Of a stretch of 64,000 nucleotides of DNA, positions 15,548 to 28,206 are shown piece by piece (positions within the stretch are counted from its first letter, which is position 1; every line of letters starts with the position of its first letter). Source of the stretch: Azohydromonas sediminis (GTDB lineage: Bacteria; Pseudomonadota; Gammaproteobacteria; Burkholderiales; Burkholderiaceae_C). The notes below the pieces were generated by a model that worked only from the letters and a program-made list of their open reading frames with translations, was not told the DNA's origin and did not search any database. The position numbers were made by a program, and so were the translations under genes. The stretch spans positions 1-64,000 of the forward strand of contig NZ_QOAZ01000004.1 of NCBI RefSeq assembly GCF_003574675.1, in the 5' to 3' direction.

Positions 15548-16531
15548 CTACAGCACGACTGCCGACACGCACGCGAAGTAGATGACCAGGCTCAGCACGT
15601 CCTGCACGATGGTCGCCAGCGGCCCGCTGCCGTAGGCCGGGTCGGTGCCCAGCCGCGCGAGCGCCCACGGCAGCATCAGCCCGAGCACGGTGGCCAGCGC
15701 GCTCGCGCCGGCCAGCGCCAGCCCCACCGCCGCGGCCAGCCGCGCGTCGCCGAACGCGAGCCACACCAGCGGCCACGCCGCGAGCGCGAGCACCAGGCCG
15801 ATCAGCAGCCCGGTGCGCAGCTCGCCGCCGAGCAGCCGCGCGACGCCGATGCGGCTGAGCGACAGCCCGCGCACGGCCACCGCCTCGCTCTGCGTGCCGA
15901 TCGCGTCGGCCAGGTAGACCAGCGCCGGCACGAAGAACGCGATCGCGGGCACCGCGGCCAGCGCGGCCTCGAAGCGGCTGACGACGAAGGTCGCGACGAT
16001 GCTGCCGCCGAAGCCGACCAGCAGCCACGGCAGCCGGTGGCGCGCGCGGCGCAGCGGCGGCTCCTCGAGTGCCTCGACAGCGCGTTCGGTCTCGCGCGAG
16101 ATGCCGGCCAGCCGGTGCAGGTCCTCGACGTGCTCGCGGCGCAGGATGTCCATCAGCGCGGTTGCACCGGCCACGCCGAGCAGGTGGCCGGCCGCATCGA
16201 CGACCGGCACGGCCGAAAGGCCGTGCTCGATCGCCAGCGACACCATCTGCTCGCGGTCGGCATCGGCGCGCACGACCGGCAGGTCGAGCCGCGCGAGCGT
16301 GCGCACGCGTGCGTCGTCGGCGCTGGCGAACAGCCGTGCCGTCTCGACGCTGCCGACGAGCCGCCCGACGTCGTCGACGATGCAGACGATTTCGCCGGGC
16401 GGCAGCGCCGCCTCGCGCGCTCGCGCGCGCACGGCGCCGACCGACTCGTCGACCGTGGCGACGAGCCACGGCGGCTCGATGTGGGCGGCGGCGACGTCGA
16501 GGTGCGCGCCGGTGGACTCGATCGACGCCAT
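15548..16531 (-). CDS. mgtE: MgtE-type Mg2+ transporter lacking the N domain
   Basis: A 327-residue transporter. Residues about 20-140 form a CBS-domain pair (IVCIVDDVGRLVGSVE; GLSAVPVVDAAGHLLGVAG); the rest is the MgtE membrane domain with about five helices, including WLLVGFGGSIVATF, GTQSEAVAVRGLSL and, near the end, DPAYGSGPLATIVQDVLSL, the pore signature. Full-length MgtE is about 450 residues; the N-terminal Mg2+-sensing superhelical domain is missing. MgtE is a Mg2+ (sometimes Co2+) channel gated by cytoplasmic Mg2+. It is divergent from the P-type ATPase operon. Confidence 0.85.
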   Translation of the reverse strand: MASIESTGAHLDVAAAHIEPPWLVATVDESVGAVRARAREAALPPGEIVCIVDDVGRLVGSVETARLFASADDARVRTLARLDLPVVRADADREQMVSLAIEHGLSAVPVVDAAGHLLGVAGATALMDILRREHVEDLHRLAGISRETERAVEALEEPPLRRARHRLPWLLVGFGGSIVATFVVSRFEAALAAVPAIAFFVPALVYLADAIGTQSEAVAVRGLSLSRIGVARLLGGELRTGLLIGLVLALAAWPLVWLAFGDARLAAAVGLALAGASALATVLGLMLPWALARLGTDPAYGSGPLATIVQDVLSLVIYFACVSAVVL

Positions 16532-16610
16532 CGGGCGTGCTCCAGGCAGTGGGGTCGCGCCGATTCTGCGTGCGCGGCGACGGCAGACGGTGGCACAGCG
16601 GCGGGGTCGG

Positions 16611-16632
16611 CTGTCACGGAACCGTCATCCTG
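16611..16632 (+). promoter_or_regulatory. Candidate Pho box upstream of the P-type ATPase operon
   Basis: CTGTCACGGAA followed directly by CCGTCATCCTG gives two 11-base direct repeats, each matching the PhoB half-site CTGTCAT at six of seven positions. It ends 22 bases before the ATG at 16655. That short distance leaves little room for a promoter of normal spacing plus a ribosome site, so confidence is limited. Confidence 0.35.
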
Positions 16633-16654
16633 TCTCCCTACCTTGAGGGGTCAG

Positions 16655-19737
<3,083 letters not shown>

Positions 19738-19741
<4 letters not shown>

Positions 19742-21849
19742 GCGTCGACGTGCTGCACGAGACCGCGACGCGGCTGCGCGCCGCGTGGCCGGCGCACGCC
19801 GACGCGGCGACGCTGCGCTCACGCCTCGAGACGCTGCCCGGCGTGCAGTCGGTGCGCGTCAACGCGACGCTGCGCTGCGTCGTCGTGCACCACGACGGCT
19901 TGCCCGGCACGCGCGCCGCCGTGCTCGAGCGGCTCGCGTCGGTCGGCGAGGCGCCGCCATCGACGGGCCGCCGCGCGCACGCGACGCCGGCAGCGTCGAG
20001 CGTCGCGTGGACGCCGGCGCTGCTGTCGCTCGCGCTGCCGCTGCTGAGCGGCCGCTGGCGCGCCGGCGGCGCGCTCGCGGTGATCGCCGCGCGCTCGCTC
20101 GCGCAGCGCGAGCAGCTCGTGCGCGATCCGGCCGCAGTGCTGCTCGACGCCGCGTCGCAGACCGCGGCCGCGCTGTCGGGCCACCCGCTGGTGGTCACCG
20201 CGTCGGTGGCGGCGCGCACGCTGTCGGAGGCGCTGTCGGCGCGCCTCGTCGCGCAGGCCGACGACCTGCTGCGCCACCTGCTGCCCGTCGAGGCGGCCCG
20301 CTACGCGGCGCGCCGCGTCGGCGAGCGCGCCTGGCAGCCGCTGCCACCCGACGCGCTGCGCGCCGGCGACCGCGTGCGGCTGGCCGCCGGCGACGTCGTG
20401 CCCGTCGACGGCCGCGTCGTGCGCGGGCGCGCGACGCTCGTCGCGACGCTGCACCACGGCAGCGGCGCGCCGCGCGCCGTCGCGGCCGGCGAGCCGCTGG
20501 CCGCCGGCGAGCAGCTGCACGACGGTGCGCTCGAACTCGTCGCCGAGGCCGATGCGGCCGGCTCGCGCCTCGAGCGGCTGCGCGCGCACCTGCGCCACGC
20601 GGCGGGGGCCCGCGACCCGGCCGGGCGGCTCGCGCCCGAGATCGAGCGGCTCGTGTCGCTGCCGCTGACCGGCGCCGCGCTCGTGATGGGGCTGACCGGC
20701 GACGCCAGCCGCGCCGCCGCGATGCTGCAGGCCGACCCGCAGCAGGGGCTGGACCTCGCGCTGCCGCTGGCGCGCGAAGCGGCGCTGTACACGCTCGCGC
20801 GCCAGGGGCTGCTTGCCGGCGGGCTCGAGGTGCTCGAGCGCCTCGCGGTCGCGCCGACGCTGGTGCTGCAGGACAGCGGCGTGCTCGCGCGCGGGCGCTG
20901 GCGCGTCGCCGCGGTGCGCACGGCGCGCGGCGTCGACGCCGCGACCGTGCACGGCTGGCTCGCGCGGCTGGCCGCGGCCGGCGACGCCGACACCGATGCC
21001 GACGATGGCGTGCGCACCGAGGCACCGAGCGTCGCCGACGCCGTCGTGCGCCGCTGGTGGCGCCACGGCGCGCTGCTGCCCGACGTCGGTGGGCGCGAGC
21101 TGCACCTGGCGTCGCCGGCGCGGCTGCGCGAGGTCTGGCGGCTCGAGCTGCCGCCGCTGCCGGCCGCCGTCGACGGCCTGCAGCGCACGTTCGCGTTCGT
21201 GCAGCGCGGGCGTGTCGTGGCGCGCGTGACGCTGGCCAGCGACTGGCGCGACGGCGCCGCCGCGCACCTGGCCGCGCTGCGTGCGCTGGGCTTCGAGCGC
21301 ATCGCGCTGCTGCCCGAGGCCGACGACGTGCCTGCGGCGCCGCTTCACGGCGACGCCGCCGGCGTCGAGTGGATCGACCCGCGGCGCGCGCCGCGCGACG
21401 AGTGGTTCGCCGACGCGGTACGCGACGGCCGCCCGCTCGTGCTCGCGCACACCGTCTGGCGCGACCTCGTGCCGCCGGGCAGCGTGAGCCTGTGCCCGGT
21501 CGACGCCGATGCCGGCGCGCACGGCGTGCTGCTCGGCGACCCGCTGGTCAGCCTGGTCGCGGCGCGCCGGCTCGCGCAGGCGGTGCACCGCCGGCTGCGC
21601 CGCCAGCAGGGCGCAGCGGTGGCCGCCAACGCCGCGCTGATGACGGCCGCCGCGCTGCGCTGGCTGCCGCCCGAGGCCACCGCGCTGCTGCACCACGGCT
21701 TCGTGTTCGCGCTGCTGTTCGACAGCCTGCGCATCGAGGCGCTCGATGCCTCGGGCACGCGTTCCGCCGCCGCGCCCGCCCCGCCGTCGCACGACGCCAC
21801 CGATGCCCCGGCGCGGTCCGACGACCGCGCCGTTCCCGCCGTTTCCTGA
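19738..21849 (+). CDS. Degenerate, probably inactive P1B-like P-type ATPase homologue
   Basis: A 703-residue protein starting at a GTG that overlaps the preceding stop (GTGA). The N-terminus (about 1-70) resembles an HMA domain without the CxxC. The actuator region AGDRVRLAAGDVVPVDGRVV is recognisable, but the TGES loop reads HHGSG (around residue 241). The CPC region reads DPQQ (around 333), and the phosphorylation motif DKTGT reads QDSGV (378-382). The TGD and GDGxND motifs of the P domain are also unrecognisable. All catalytic residues are therefore lost, yet the frame is intact over its full length. It may be a regulatory or structural partner of the ATPase encoded just upstream. Confidence 0.8.
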
Positions 21850-21873
21850 TCCACGACCTCGAGGAACCCCCCC

Positions 21874-22359
21874 ATGAAGATCGAACACCTCGGCGCCGCA
21901 TTGATCGGTGCCGCCGTCGGCACCGTGCTCGGCTTCGTCGCCGGCGCCGCCTACGCCCGCGACCCGCAGGCGGTGCGCCGCACGACGCAGCGCGTCGTGC
22001 GCGGCGCCGCGCAAGGGCTCGAACAGGCGACGCTGATCGCGGCGCAGGCGCGCGAGCACATCGCCGACCTGTGGGCCGAAGCGCGCGAGGAAGCGCGCGC
22101 CGAGGTCGATGCGCGCGACTTCGCGCGTGCCGCCGCGGCGGCCGCTGCCGCAGCGCCGAGCGCTGCCACCCCTGCGGCGGCCGCTGCCGCCGCGCCGCGG
22201 GGCCGCGCGTCGGCGGCGGCCGCGCCCGTCAAGACGCCTGCCAAACGCGCGGCCAAGACGGCGCCGCGCGCGGCCAAGACGGCCGCGGTGCGCAGCCCGC
22301 GCGGCAAGGCCGGCGCCGCCCCGGCGGCCGAGCCGACCGGCGGCGCGCCGGCGGCATGA
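21874..22359 (+). CDS. Membrane-anchored Ala/Lys-rich small protein
   Basis: A 161-residue protein of unknown family. Residues 5-28 form one hydrophobic helix (LGAALIGAAVGTVLGFVAGA); a charged amphipathic stretch follows (about 35-85, rich in Arg, Glu and Gln), and the last 70 residues are low-complexity Ala/Pro/Lys with repeated KTA/AKT units like histone H1-type tails. The layout suggests an anchored helix with a basic tail that could bind a nucleic acid or an acidic surface. It lies 24 bases after the dead ATPase gene, with GAGGAA as ribosome site, so it probably belongs to the same operon. Confidence 0.65.
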   Translation: MKIEHLGAALIGAAVGTVLGFVAGAAYARDPQAVRRTTQRVVRGAAQGLEQATLIAAQAREHIADLWAEAREEARAEVDARDFARAAAAAAAAAPSAATPAAAAAAAPRGRASAAAAPVKTPAKRAAKTAPRAAKTAAVRSPRGKAGAAPAAEPTGGAPAA

Positions 22360-22393
22360 CCCGTCGTGCGACCCACGTCCCCGGAGGCCGACC

Positions 22394-22621
22394 ATGGAAT
22401 CGATCGCCCAGCGCATCCACGCCCTCGCGCCGATCGGCGTGCCCGTCGAACTGCCCGCTGCCGGCACCTGGCTCGAGAACCCCTTCGTCTACGACGCCGC
22501 GGCGCGCGAGATCAAGGCGCTCACGCGCGACGGCTGCACCGAGATCGTCAGCGAGCGCCACGCGCACACGAGCGACGGCGAGCCGATCGTCGTGCACCTG
22601 GTGTTCAAGCGGCTGTGCTGA
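22394..22621 (+). CDS. Small hypothetical protein
   Basis: A 75-residue soluble protein opening MESIAQRI and ending FKRLC. It has an ELPAAGTWLENPF block and a C-terminal beta-rich part (EIVSERHAHTSDGEPIVVHLVF). I recognise no family. GGAGG at 22383-22387 supports the start. It is the last gene of the ATPase operon, 34 bases after the previous stop, and its own stop lies 10 bases before the convergent ATPase stop. Confidence 0.6.
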   Translation: MESIAQRIHALAPIGVPVELPAAGTWLENPFVYDAAAREIKALTRDGCTEIVSERHAHTSDGEPIVVHLVFKRLC

Positions 22622-22631
22622 GCGGTGCGGC

Positions 22632-25364
22632 TCAGGCGCGCAGCGCGCCGAGCCGCCGCAGCAGCGTCTTCTCGAGCTCGAGCACGACGAGCAGCGCGAC
22701 GCCGACGGCGACGATCGCGGCGCCGGTCGCCAGCGCGAGCGCTTCGGTGCGAAACAGCGTCTGCATGAACGGCGCGTAGGTGAACGCGAGCTGCAGCACG
22801 AACACGCCGGCCACCGCGGCGAGCACGCGCGGCGTGCCTTTGACGCCTTGCCACGTGAACGACGGCGCCTTCAGGTAGCGCACGCTGAACAGGTAGAACA
22901 CCTCCATGCACACGAGGGTGTTGACGGCCACCGTGCGTGCGGCCTCGACGCTGGCGCCCTGCGCGAGCGCCCACTCGTGCATGCCGAAGATGCCGCCGAG
23001 GAACAGCGCGGAGACGAACACGATGCGCCACACGAGAAAGCGCGACAGCAGCGGCTCGTCGGGTGCGCGCGGCGGGCGGCGCATCACGTCGGGCTCGGTC
23101 GGCTCGAACGCGAGCACCATCGCCAGCGCGACCGAGCTGACCATGTTGACCCACAGGATCTGCGCCGGCAGGATCGGCAGCGCGACGCCTGCGAGCACCG
23201 CGACCAGCAGTGCCATCGACTCGCCGCCGTTGATCGGCAGCAGGAACGTGACCGTCTTCTTCAGGTTGTCGTAGACGGTGCGCCCTTCCTCGACGGCGTG
23301 CGCGATCGACGCGAAGTTGTCGTCGGCGAGCACGACGGCACCGGCCTGCTTGGCCGCCTCGGTGCCCTTCATGCCCATCGCGACGCCGACGTCGGCCTGC
23401 TTGAGCGCCGGCGCGTCGTTGACGCCGTCGCCGGTCATCGCGACGATCTCGCCGTTGGCCTTCAGCGCGCGCACCAGGCGCAGCTTGTGCTCGGGGCTCG
23501 CGCGCGCGAACACGCGCGTCGTGCGCACGACCTCGCGCATCGTCGCGTCGTCCATCGCCTCGAGCTCGGGGCCGGTGACGGCCTGCAGGCCCTCGCCCAT
23601 GCCGAGCTGCGCGGCGATCGCGCTGGCCGTCACGCCGTGGTCGCCGGTGATCATCACGACGCGGATGCCGGCCGCGGTGCACTGCGCGACCGCCTCGATG
23701 GCTTCCTCGCGCGGCGGGTCGATGATGCCCACCAGCCCGAGCAGCGTCAGGCCCTGCGCGACGTCGGGGTGGTCGAGGTCCTCCTTGCCGGCGGGGAAGG
23801 GGCGGCGCGCGAGCGCGAGCACGCGCCGGCCAGCGCGCGCCTGCGCCTCGATCTCGGCGTGCCAGCGCGCGGCGTCGAGCGGTTGCTCGCGGCCCTGCGC
23901 GTCGAGCTCGGTCGCGCACATCGCGAGCACGCGCTCGGGCGCGCCCTTGACGAGCGCGACCGTGCCGCCGTCGGCGGCGTGCAGCGTGGCCATGAAGCGG
24001 TGCTCGGACTCGAACGGGATCACGTCGGGCCGCTCGCGCTCGACCTTCAGTTCCGCCGGGTTCAGCCCCGCCTTCATCGCCAGCGTCAGCAGCGCGCCCT
24101 CGGTCGGGTCGCCGGCCAGCGTCCAGCGGCCGTCGGCCTCGTGCAGGCTGGCGTCGTTGCACAGCGCGGCGACCTCGACGAGCGCGGCCAGCGCGGGCGC
24201 ACGCTCGGCGAGCGCAGCCGGCTCGAGCACCGCGCCGTCGAGCTTGAGCGCGCCTTCGGGCGCGTAGCCGGCCCCCTCGACGTCGACGGTCTGGCCGGCG
24301 CACACGACCTGCTGCACCGTCATCTCGTTGCGCGTGAGCGTGCCGGTCTTGTCGGAGCAGATCACGGTCACCGAACCGAGCGTCTCGACGGCGGGCAGGC
24401 GGCGGATCACCGCGTGGCGCTGCGCCATGCGCTGCACGCCGATCGCCAGCGTGATCGTCATGATCGCCGGCAGTCCCTCGGGGATCGCCGCCACCGCGAG
24501 GCCGACCGCGGCCATGAACACTTCGACTGCGGGCATGCCGCGCACGAGCAGCCCGAACGCGAACAGCGCCGCCGCGGCGGCGAGGATCACGAAGGTCAGC
24601 GTGCGGCCGAAGCCGGCCATCTTGGCCAGCAGCGGTGTCGTGCCCTGCTCGACCGACTCGAGCATCTTGCCGATGCGCCCGATCTCGGTCGCGTTGCCGG
24701 TGGCGACGACGACGGCACGCGCCTGCCCCTGCGTGACCAGCGTGCCGGCGTAGCCCATGCACAGGCGGTCGCCGATCGCGGCGTCCTCGGCCACCGGGTC
24801 GACGCGCTTGTCCACCGGCACCGATTCGCCGGTCAGCGCCGCCTCGTCGACGCGCAGATTGCGCGCCTGCAGCAGCCGCACGTCGGCGGGCAGGCTGTCG
24901 CCCGAGGCGAGCAGCACGACGTCGCCGGGCACGAGCTCGGCGGCGTCGACGTCGTGCTGGTGGCCGTCGCGCAGCACGACGGCGTGCGGCGACAAGAGGT
25001 GCCGGATCGCCTGCAGCGCGCGCTCGGCCTTGCCTTCCTGCACGAAGCCGATCACGGCGTTGAGCACGACCACCGCCAGGATCACGCCGGTGTCGACCCA
25101 GTGCCCCATCAGCGCCGTGACGACGGCGGCGGCCATCAGCACATACAGCAGCAGGTTATCGAACTGGCGCAGCAGCCGCACGAGCACGCCCGGCGGCTCG
25201 ACCTCGGCCAGGCGGTTCGGGCCGTAGCGCTCGAGCCGCTCCTTCGCCTCGGCAACGCTCAGGCCGTGAAGCCGCGACTGCAGTGCGCGCAGCGTGTCGT
25301 CGGCGCTGCGGGCGTGCCACGGCAGCGGCGAGGCGCCGTCGAGGGCGGGCGGAGGATCGGCCAT
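22632..25364 (-). CDS. P2-like cation-transporting P-type ATPase
   Basis: A 910-residue ATPase. An N-terminal cation-ATPase domain (SRLHGLSVAEAKERLERYGPN) is followed by TGESVPV, AAIPEGLP in M4, SDKTGTLTRNEM, KGAPERVL (nucleotide-binding domain), TGDGVNDAPAL and a C-terminal membrane bundle. In M6 the motif reads NMVSS instead of the N-x-x-T-D of Ca2+ pumps, so ion preference is probably different. The ATG at 25364 was chosen; a GTG at 25430 would extend the protein by 22 residues, and neither has a strong ribosome site. It is divergent from the exchanger gene at 25532. Inner-membrane location. Confidence 0.87.
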   Translation of the reverse strand: MADPPPALDGASPLPWHARSADDTLRALQSRLHGLSVAEAKERLERYGPNRLAEVEPPGVLVRLLRQFDNLLLYVLMAAAVVTALMGHWVDTGVILAVVVLNAVIGFVQEGKAERALQAIRHLLSPHAVVLRDGHQHDVDAAELVPGDVVLLASGDSLPADVRLLQARNLRVDEAALTGESVPVDKRVDPVAEDAAIGDRLCMGYAGTLVTQGQARAVVVATGNATEIGRIGKMLESVEQGTTPLLAKMAGFGRTLTFVILAAAAALFAFGLLVRGMPAVEVFMAAVGLAVAAIPEGLPAIMTITLAIGVQRMAQRHAVIRRLPAVETLGSVTVICSDKTGTLTRNEMTVQQVVCAGQTVDVEGAGYAPEGALKLDGAVLEPAALAERAPALAALVEVAALCNDASLHEADGRWTLAGDPTEGALLTLAMKAGLNPAELKVERERPDVIPFESEHRFMATLHAADGGTVALVKGAPERVLAMCATELDAQGREQPLDAARWHAEIEAQARAGRRVLALARRPFPAGKEDLDHPDVAQGLTLLGLVGIIDPPREEAIEAVAQCTAAGIRVVMITGDHGVTASAIAAQLGMGEGLQAVTGPELEAMDDATMREVVRTTRVFARASPEHKLRLVRALKANGEIVAMTGDGVNDAPALKQADVGVAMGMKGTEAAKQAGAVVLADDNFASIAHAVEEGRTVYDNLKKTVTFLLPINGGESMALLVAVLAGVALPILPAQILWVNMVSSVALAMVLAFEPTEPDVMRRPPRAPDEPLLSRFLVWRIVFVSALFLGGIFGMHEWALAQGASVEAARTVAVNTLVCMEVFYLFSVRYLKAPSFTWQGVKGTPRVLAAVAGVFVLQLAFTYAPFMQTLFRTEALALATGAAIVAVGVALLVVLELEKTLLRRLGALRA

Positions 25365-25531
25365 GGTGGGGGGATCGGACCGGGGGCTGCGATGCGGGTC
25401 GGCGCTGGCGTTGGCGGCGTCGCGGGACACGTCGATCGGGCAGGGTAACCTATCCGGATGACGCGCCTGCCAGCCGCCGAGCGTTCGCTACACGGGTGCA
25501 GCACTTCAGCCATCACCCGCCCGGCCGAAGC

Positions 25532-26572
25532 ATGAACGGCCTCGCGCTCGCGTGGGCGGTCTTCGTCTTGCTCGCGCTGGTGATCGGCGTCGCCGGCTAC
25601 ACGCTGACCCGCGAGGCCGACGCGATCGCCGACGCGCTCGCTCTGTCGCGCACGTGGATCGGTGTCACGCTGGTGGCCAGCGTGACCTCGCTGCCCGAGC
25701 TGGCCAGCGGCATTTCGGCGGTGACGGCGGCCCAGGCGCCGGACATCGCGGTGGGCAACGCGCTCGGCGCGTGTGCGGTCAACCTCGCGTTCCTCGCCGT
25801 CGTCGACCTGCTCGTGCGCGGCAACCCGCTGTACCGGCAGGCGAGCCAGGGCCACATCCTCGGCGCGGCGTTCGGCGTGCTGATGTTCGGCGTCGTCACG
25901 GTCGCCATCCTGCTCGGCGACGCGCAGCGCCGCGCGGGCGACGCGACGGGCGGGCTCGACGCCGTGCTGCCGGGCTTCGGCGTGGCCACGCCGGTGCTGC
26001 TCGCACTGTACGTCGTGGCGATGCGCACGGTCTTTCTGCACGAGCGCGACGGCGCCTCGTCGCCACCGGCCGGGTCCGACGGCGGTGCGGGCGCGCGGCT
26101 GCGCGTGCACGCGGTGCGTTTCGCGGTCGCGGCGCTCGTCGTGCTGGTGGCCGGGTCGCGGCTGCCGTTCGCTGCCGGTGACGTCGCGCAGGCGATGGGC
26201 TGGAGCGGCAGTCTCGTCGGCACCGTGTTCGTCGCCCTCGTGACGACGTTGCCCGAGATGGCGGTCACCGTGGCGGCGATCCGCCTGGGCGCGCTCGACC
26301 TCGCGATCGGCAACCTGCTGGGCAGCAACCTGTTCAACGTCGCCGTGCTCGCCATCGACGACATCTTCTACCCCGGCGCGTCGCTGCTGGCCGAGGTCTC
26401 GATCGCGCACGCGACGACGGCCACCGTCGCCGCGGCGATGACGGGGCTGACCATCGTCGGCCTGTACTACCGGCCGCAGCGGCGGCTGCTGCGCGCGGTC
26501 GGCTGGGTCAGCCTCGGCCTGCTGGCGCTGTTCGCATTCAACGTCGCCTCCGTCGCCCGCCACGGCGGCTGA
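25532..26572 (+). CDS. Sodium/calcium exchanger family protein
   Basis: A 346-residue membrane protein of the CaCA superfamily with about ten helices in two inverted halves. The alpha repeats are seen as SVTSLPELASG with GNALGACAVN, and as LVTTLPEMAVT with GNLLGSNLFN. In the first repeat the second motif has Ala-Cys where Gly-Ser-Asn is usual, which could alter ion binding. It probably exports Ca2+ or another divalent cation against Na+ or H+. Start MNGLAL at 25532; the frame is open further upstream only because of base composition. It lies between two P-type ATPases. Confidence 0.85.
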   Translation: MNGLALAWAVFVLLALVIGVAGYTLTREADAIADALALSRTWIGVTLVASVTSLPELASGISAVTAAQAPDIAVGNALGACAVNLAFLAVVDLLVRGNPLYRQASQGHILGAAFGVLMFGVVTVAILLGDAQRRAGDATGGLDAVLPGFGVATPVLLALYVVAMRTVFLHERDGASSPPAGSDGGAGARLRVHAVRFAVAALVVLVAGSRLPFAAGDVAQAMGWSGSLVGTVFVALVTTLPEMAVTVAAIRLGALDLAIGNLLGSNLFNVAVLAIDDIFYPGASLLAEVSIAHATTATVAAAMTGLTIVGLYYRPQRRLLRAVGWVSLGLLALFAFNVASVARHGG

Positions 26573-26587
26573 GGGCCCCGGCGGCGC

Positions 26588-27400
26588 TCAGATCAGCTGC
26601 CGCCGCACGCGCGCCGAGACCCACTCGCTGACGACGACGGTGGCCAGGATGGCGATCAGCAGCATCGTCACCTTCGGCCACGCCAGCACGGCCAGCGCCG
26701 CCTCGAGCTTGACGCCGATGCCGCCGGCGCCCACCAGGCCGAGTACGGTCGACTCGCGGATGTTGATGTCCCAGCGGAACACCGTGATGCCGGCCAGCGT
26801 CGGCGCGACCTGCGGCACGATGCCGTAGGCCATGACCTGCGCCGGCGCCGCGCCGGTGGCCTCGACCGCCTCGACCTGGCGGGCGTCGATCTCCTCGATC
26901 GCCTCGTACAGCAGCTTGCCGACGAAGCCGATCGAACGCAGCGCGATCGCGACGATGCCGGCCAACGGCCCCGGGCCGACGATCGCCACCAGCAGCAGCG
27001 CCCAGATCAGCGAGTTGATCGAGCGCGACGCGACGATCACCAGCAGCGCCAGCGGCCGCACGACGGCCACGCTCGGCGTCGTGTTGCGCGCGGCGAGGAA
27101 GGCCACCGGCGTGGCGATCACGACGCCGAGCAGCGTGCCCAGCGTGGCGATGTTGACTGTCTCCCACAGCGGCGCCAGCAGCTCGCGCGTGAAGGCCCAG
27201 TCGGGCGGCACCATGCGCGAGCCGATGTCGGCCGCCTGCTTCGGCGCGTCGGTGACGAAGGCCCAGATCGTGTCGGCCGTCATGACCTGGAAGCACCACG
27301 AGACGAACGCCAGCGCGAACACCCAGCCGGCAAAGATCGCCAGCTCGGCGCGCGGCGCGCGCTTGCGCCAGACGGCGTGCGCCGCGGTCGACGCGCTCAT
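26588..27400 (-). CDS. phnE: Phosphonate-type ABC transporter permease (second)
   Basis: A 270-residue permease with about six membrane helices. The EAA-type loop reads EAVEATGAAPAQVMAYGIVPQV, and the family signature INIRESTVLGLVGAGGIG is intact. Start and upstream permease stop overlap (ATGA at 27397-27400), so translation is coupled. PhnE pairs form the membrane channel of phosphonate, phosphite or phosphate-ester importers. It is the last gene of phnDCEE. Confidence 0.9.
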   Translation of the reverse strand: MSASTAAHAVWRKRAPRAELAIFAGWVFALAFVSWCFQVMTADTIWAFVTDAPKQAADIGSRMVPPDWAFTRELLAPLWETVNIATLGTLLGVVIATPVAFLAARNTTPSVAVVRPLALLVIVASRSINSLIWALLLVAIVGPGPLAGIVAIALRSIGFVGKLLYEAIEEIDARQVEAVEATGAAPAQVMAYGIVPQVAPTLAGITVFRWDINIRESTVLGLVGAGGIGVKLEAALAVLAWPKVTMLLIAILATVVVSEWVSARVRRQLI

Positions 27401-28206
27401 TGGATGCGCCGGCGCAGCAGGCCGGAGGTGTACTCGGCCACCATCACGATGGCGATGATGACGAGGATCACCGCGGCGGCCGACCCGTACTCGTAGCGGT
27501 CCATCGCCGTGTTCAGCGTGTCGCCGACGCCGCCGGCACCGACGATGCCGATCACCGCCGACTCGCGGAAGTTGATGTCGAGCCGGTACATCGACAGCCC
27601 GACGAGGCGCGGCGTGACCTGCGACAGCACGCCGTAGTCCAGGCGCTGCCAGAACGTGGCGCCGGTGGCGCGCAGCGCGTCGAGCTGGTCGGGGTCGATC
27701 TCCTCGATGTCCTCGGCGAGCAGCTTGGCCATGAAGCCGATCGTCGCAAAGGTCAGCGTCAGGAACCCGGCGAAGGGCCCGAAGCCGAACATCGCCACCA
27801 GCAGGATCGCGACGATGATCTCGTTGAGCGTGCGCGCGACCGCGACGAAGGCGCGGCACGCGAGGTAGATCCAGCGCGGCGCGAGGTTCGTCGCCGCGCC
27901 GACCGCCACCGGGATCGAGAGCAGGACGCCGACCGCGGTCGAGGTCACCGTCATCGTCAGGCTCTCGGCGAAGCCGCGCTGGATGTCGGGCCAGCGCGAC
28001 GTGAAGTCGGGCTGCGCGAAGGCGGCGACGAAGGCCGCGCCGCGCTCGAGCCCCTGCACGACGCGCGTCCAGTTGACCTCGAGCGATCCGACGCCGACGA
28101 CGAGGTAGGCCAGCGCCCCGAGGATCAAGGCCCAGCGCCAGCGGGCGTCGGCGATGAAGGGCGGGCGGCGCCAGGCGCGCGCCGCCGCGGTGGCCGGTGC
28201 CGTCAT
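27397..28206 (-). CDS. phnE: Phosphonate-type ABC transporter permease (first)
   Basis: A 269-residue permease paralogous to the one downstream. The signature [18 protein letters not shown] and the loop [22 protein letters not shown] are present. Its start overlaps the ATPase subunit's stop by four bases (28203-28206) and its stop overlaps the next permease's start by four, so the three genes are tightly coupled. Two different permeases suggest a heterodimeric channel. Confidence 0.9.
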   Translation of the reverse strand: MTAPATAAARAWRRPPFIADARWRWALILGALAYLVVGVGSLEVNWTRVVQGLERGAAFVAAFAQPDFTSRWPDIQRGFAESLTMTVTSTAVGVLLSIPVAVGAATNLAPRWIYLACRAFVAVARTLNEIIVAILLVAMFGFGPFAGFLTLTFATIGFMAKLLAEDIEEIDPDQLDALRATGATFWQRLDYGVLSQVTPRLVGLSMYRLDINFRESAVIGIVGAGGVGDTLNTAMDRYEYGSAAAVILVIIAIVMVAEYTSGLLRRRIQ

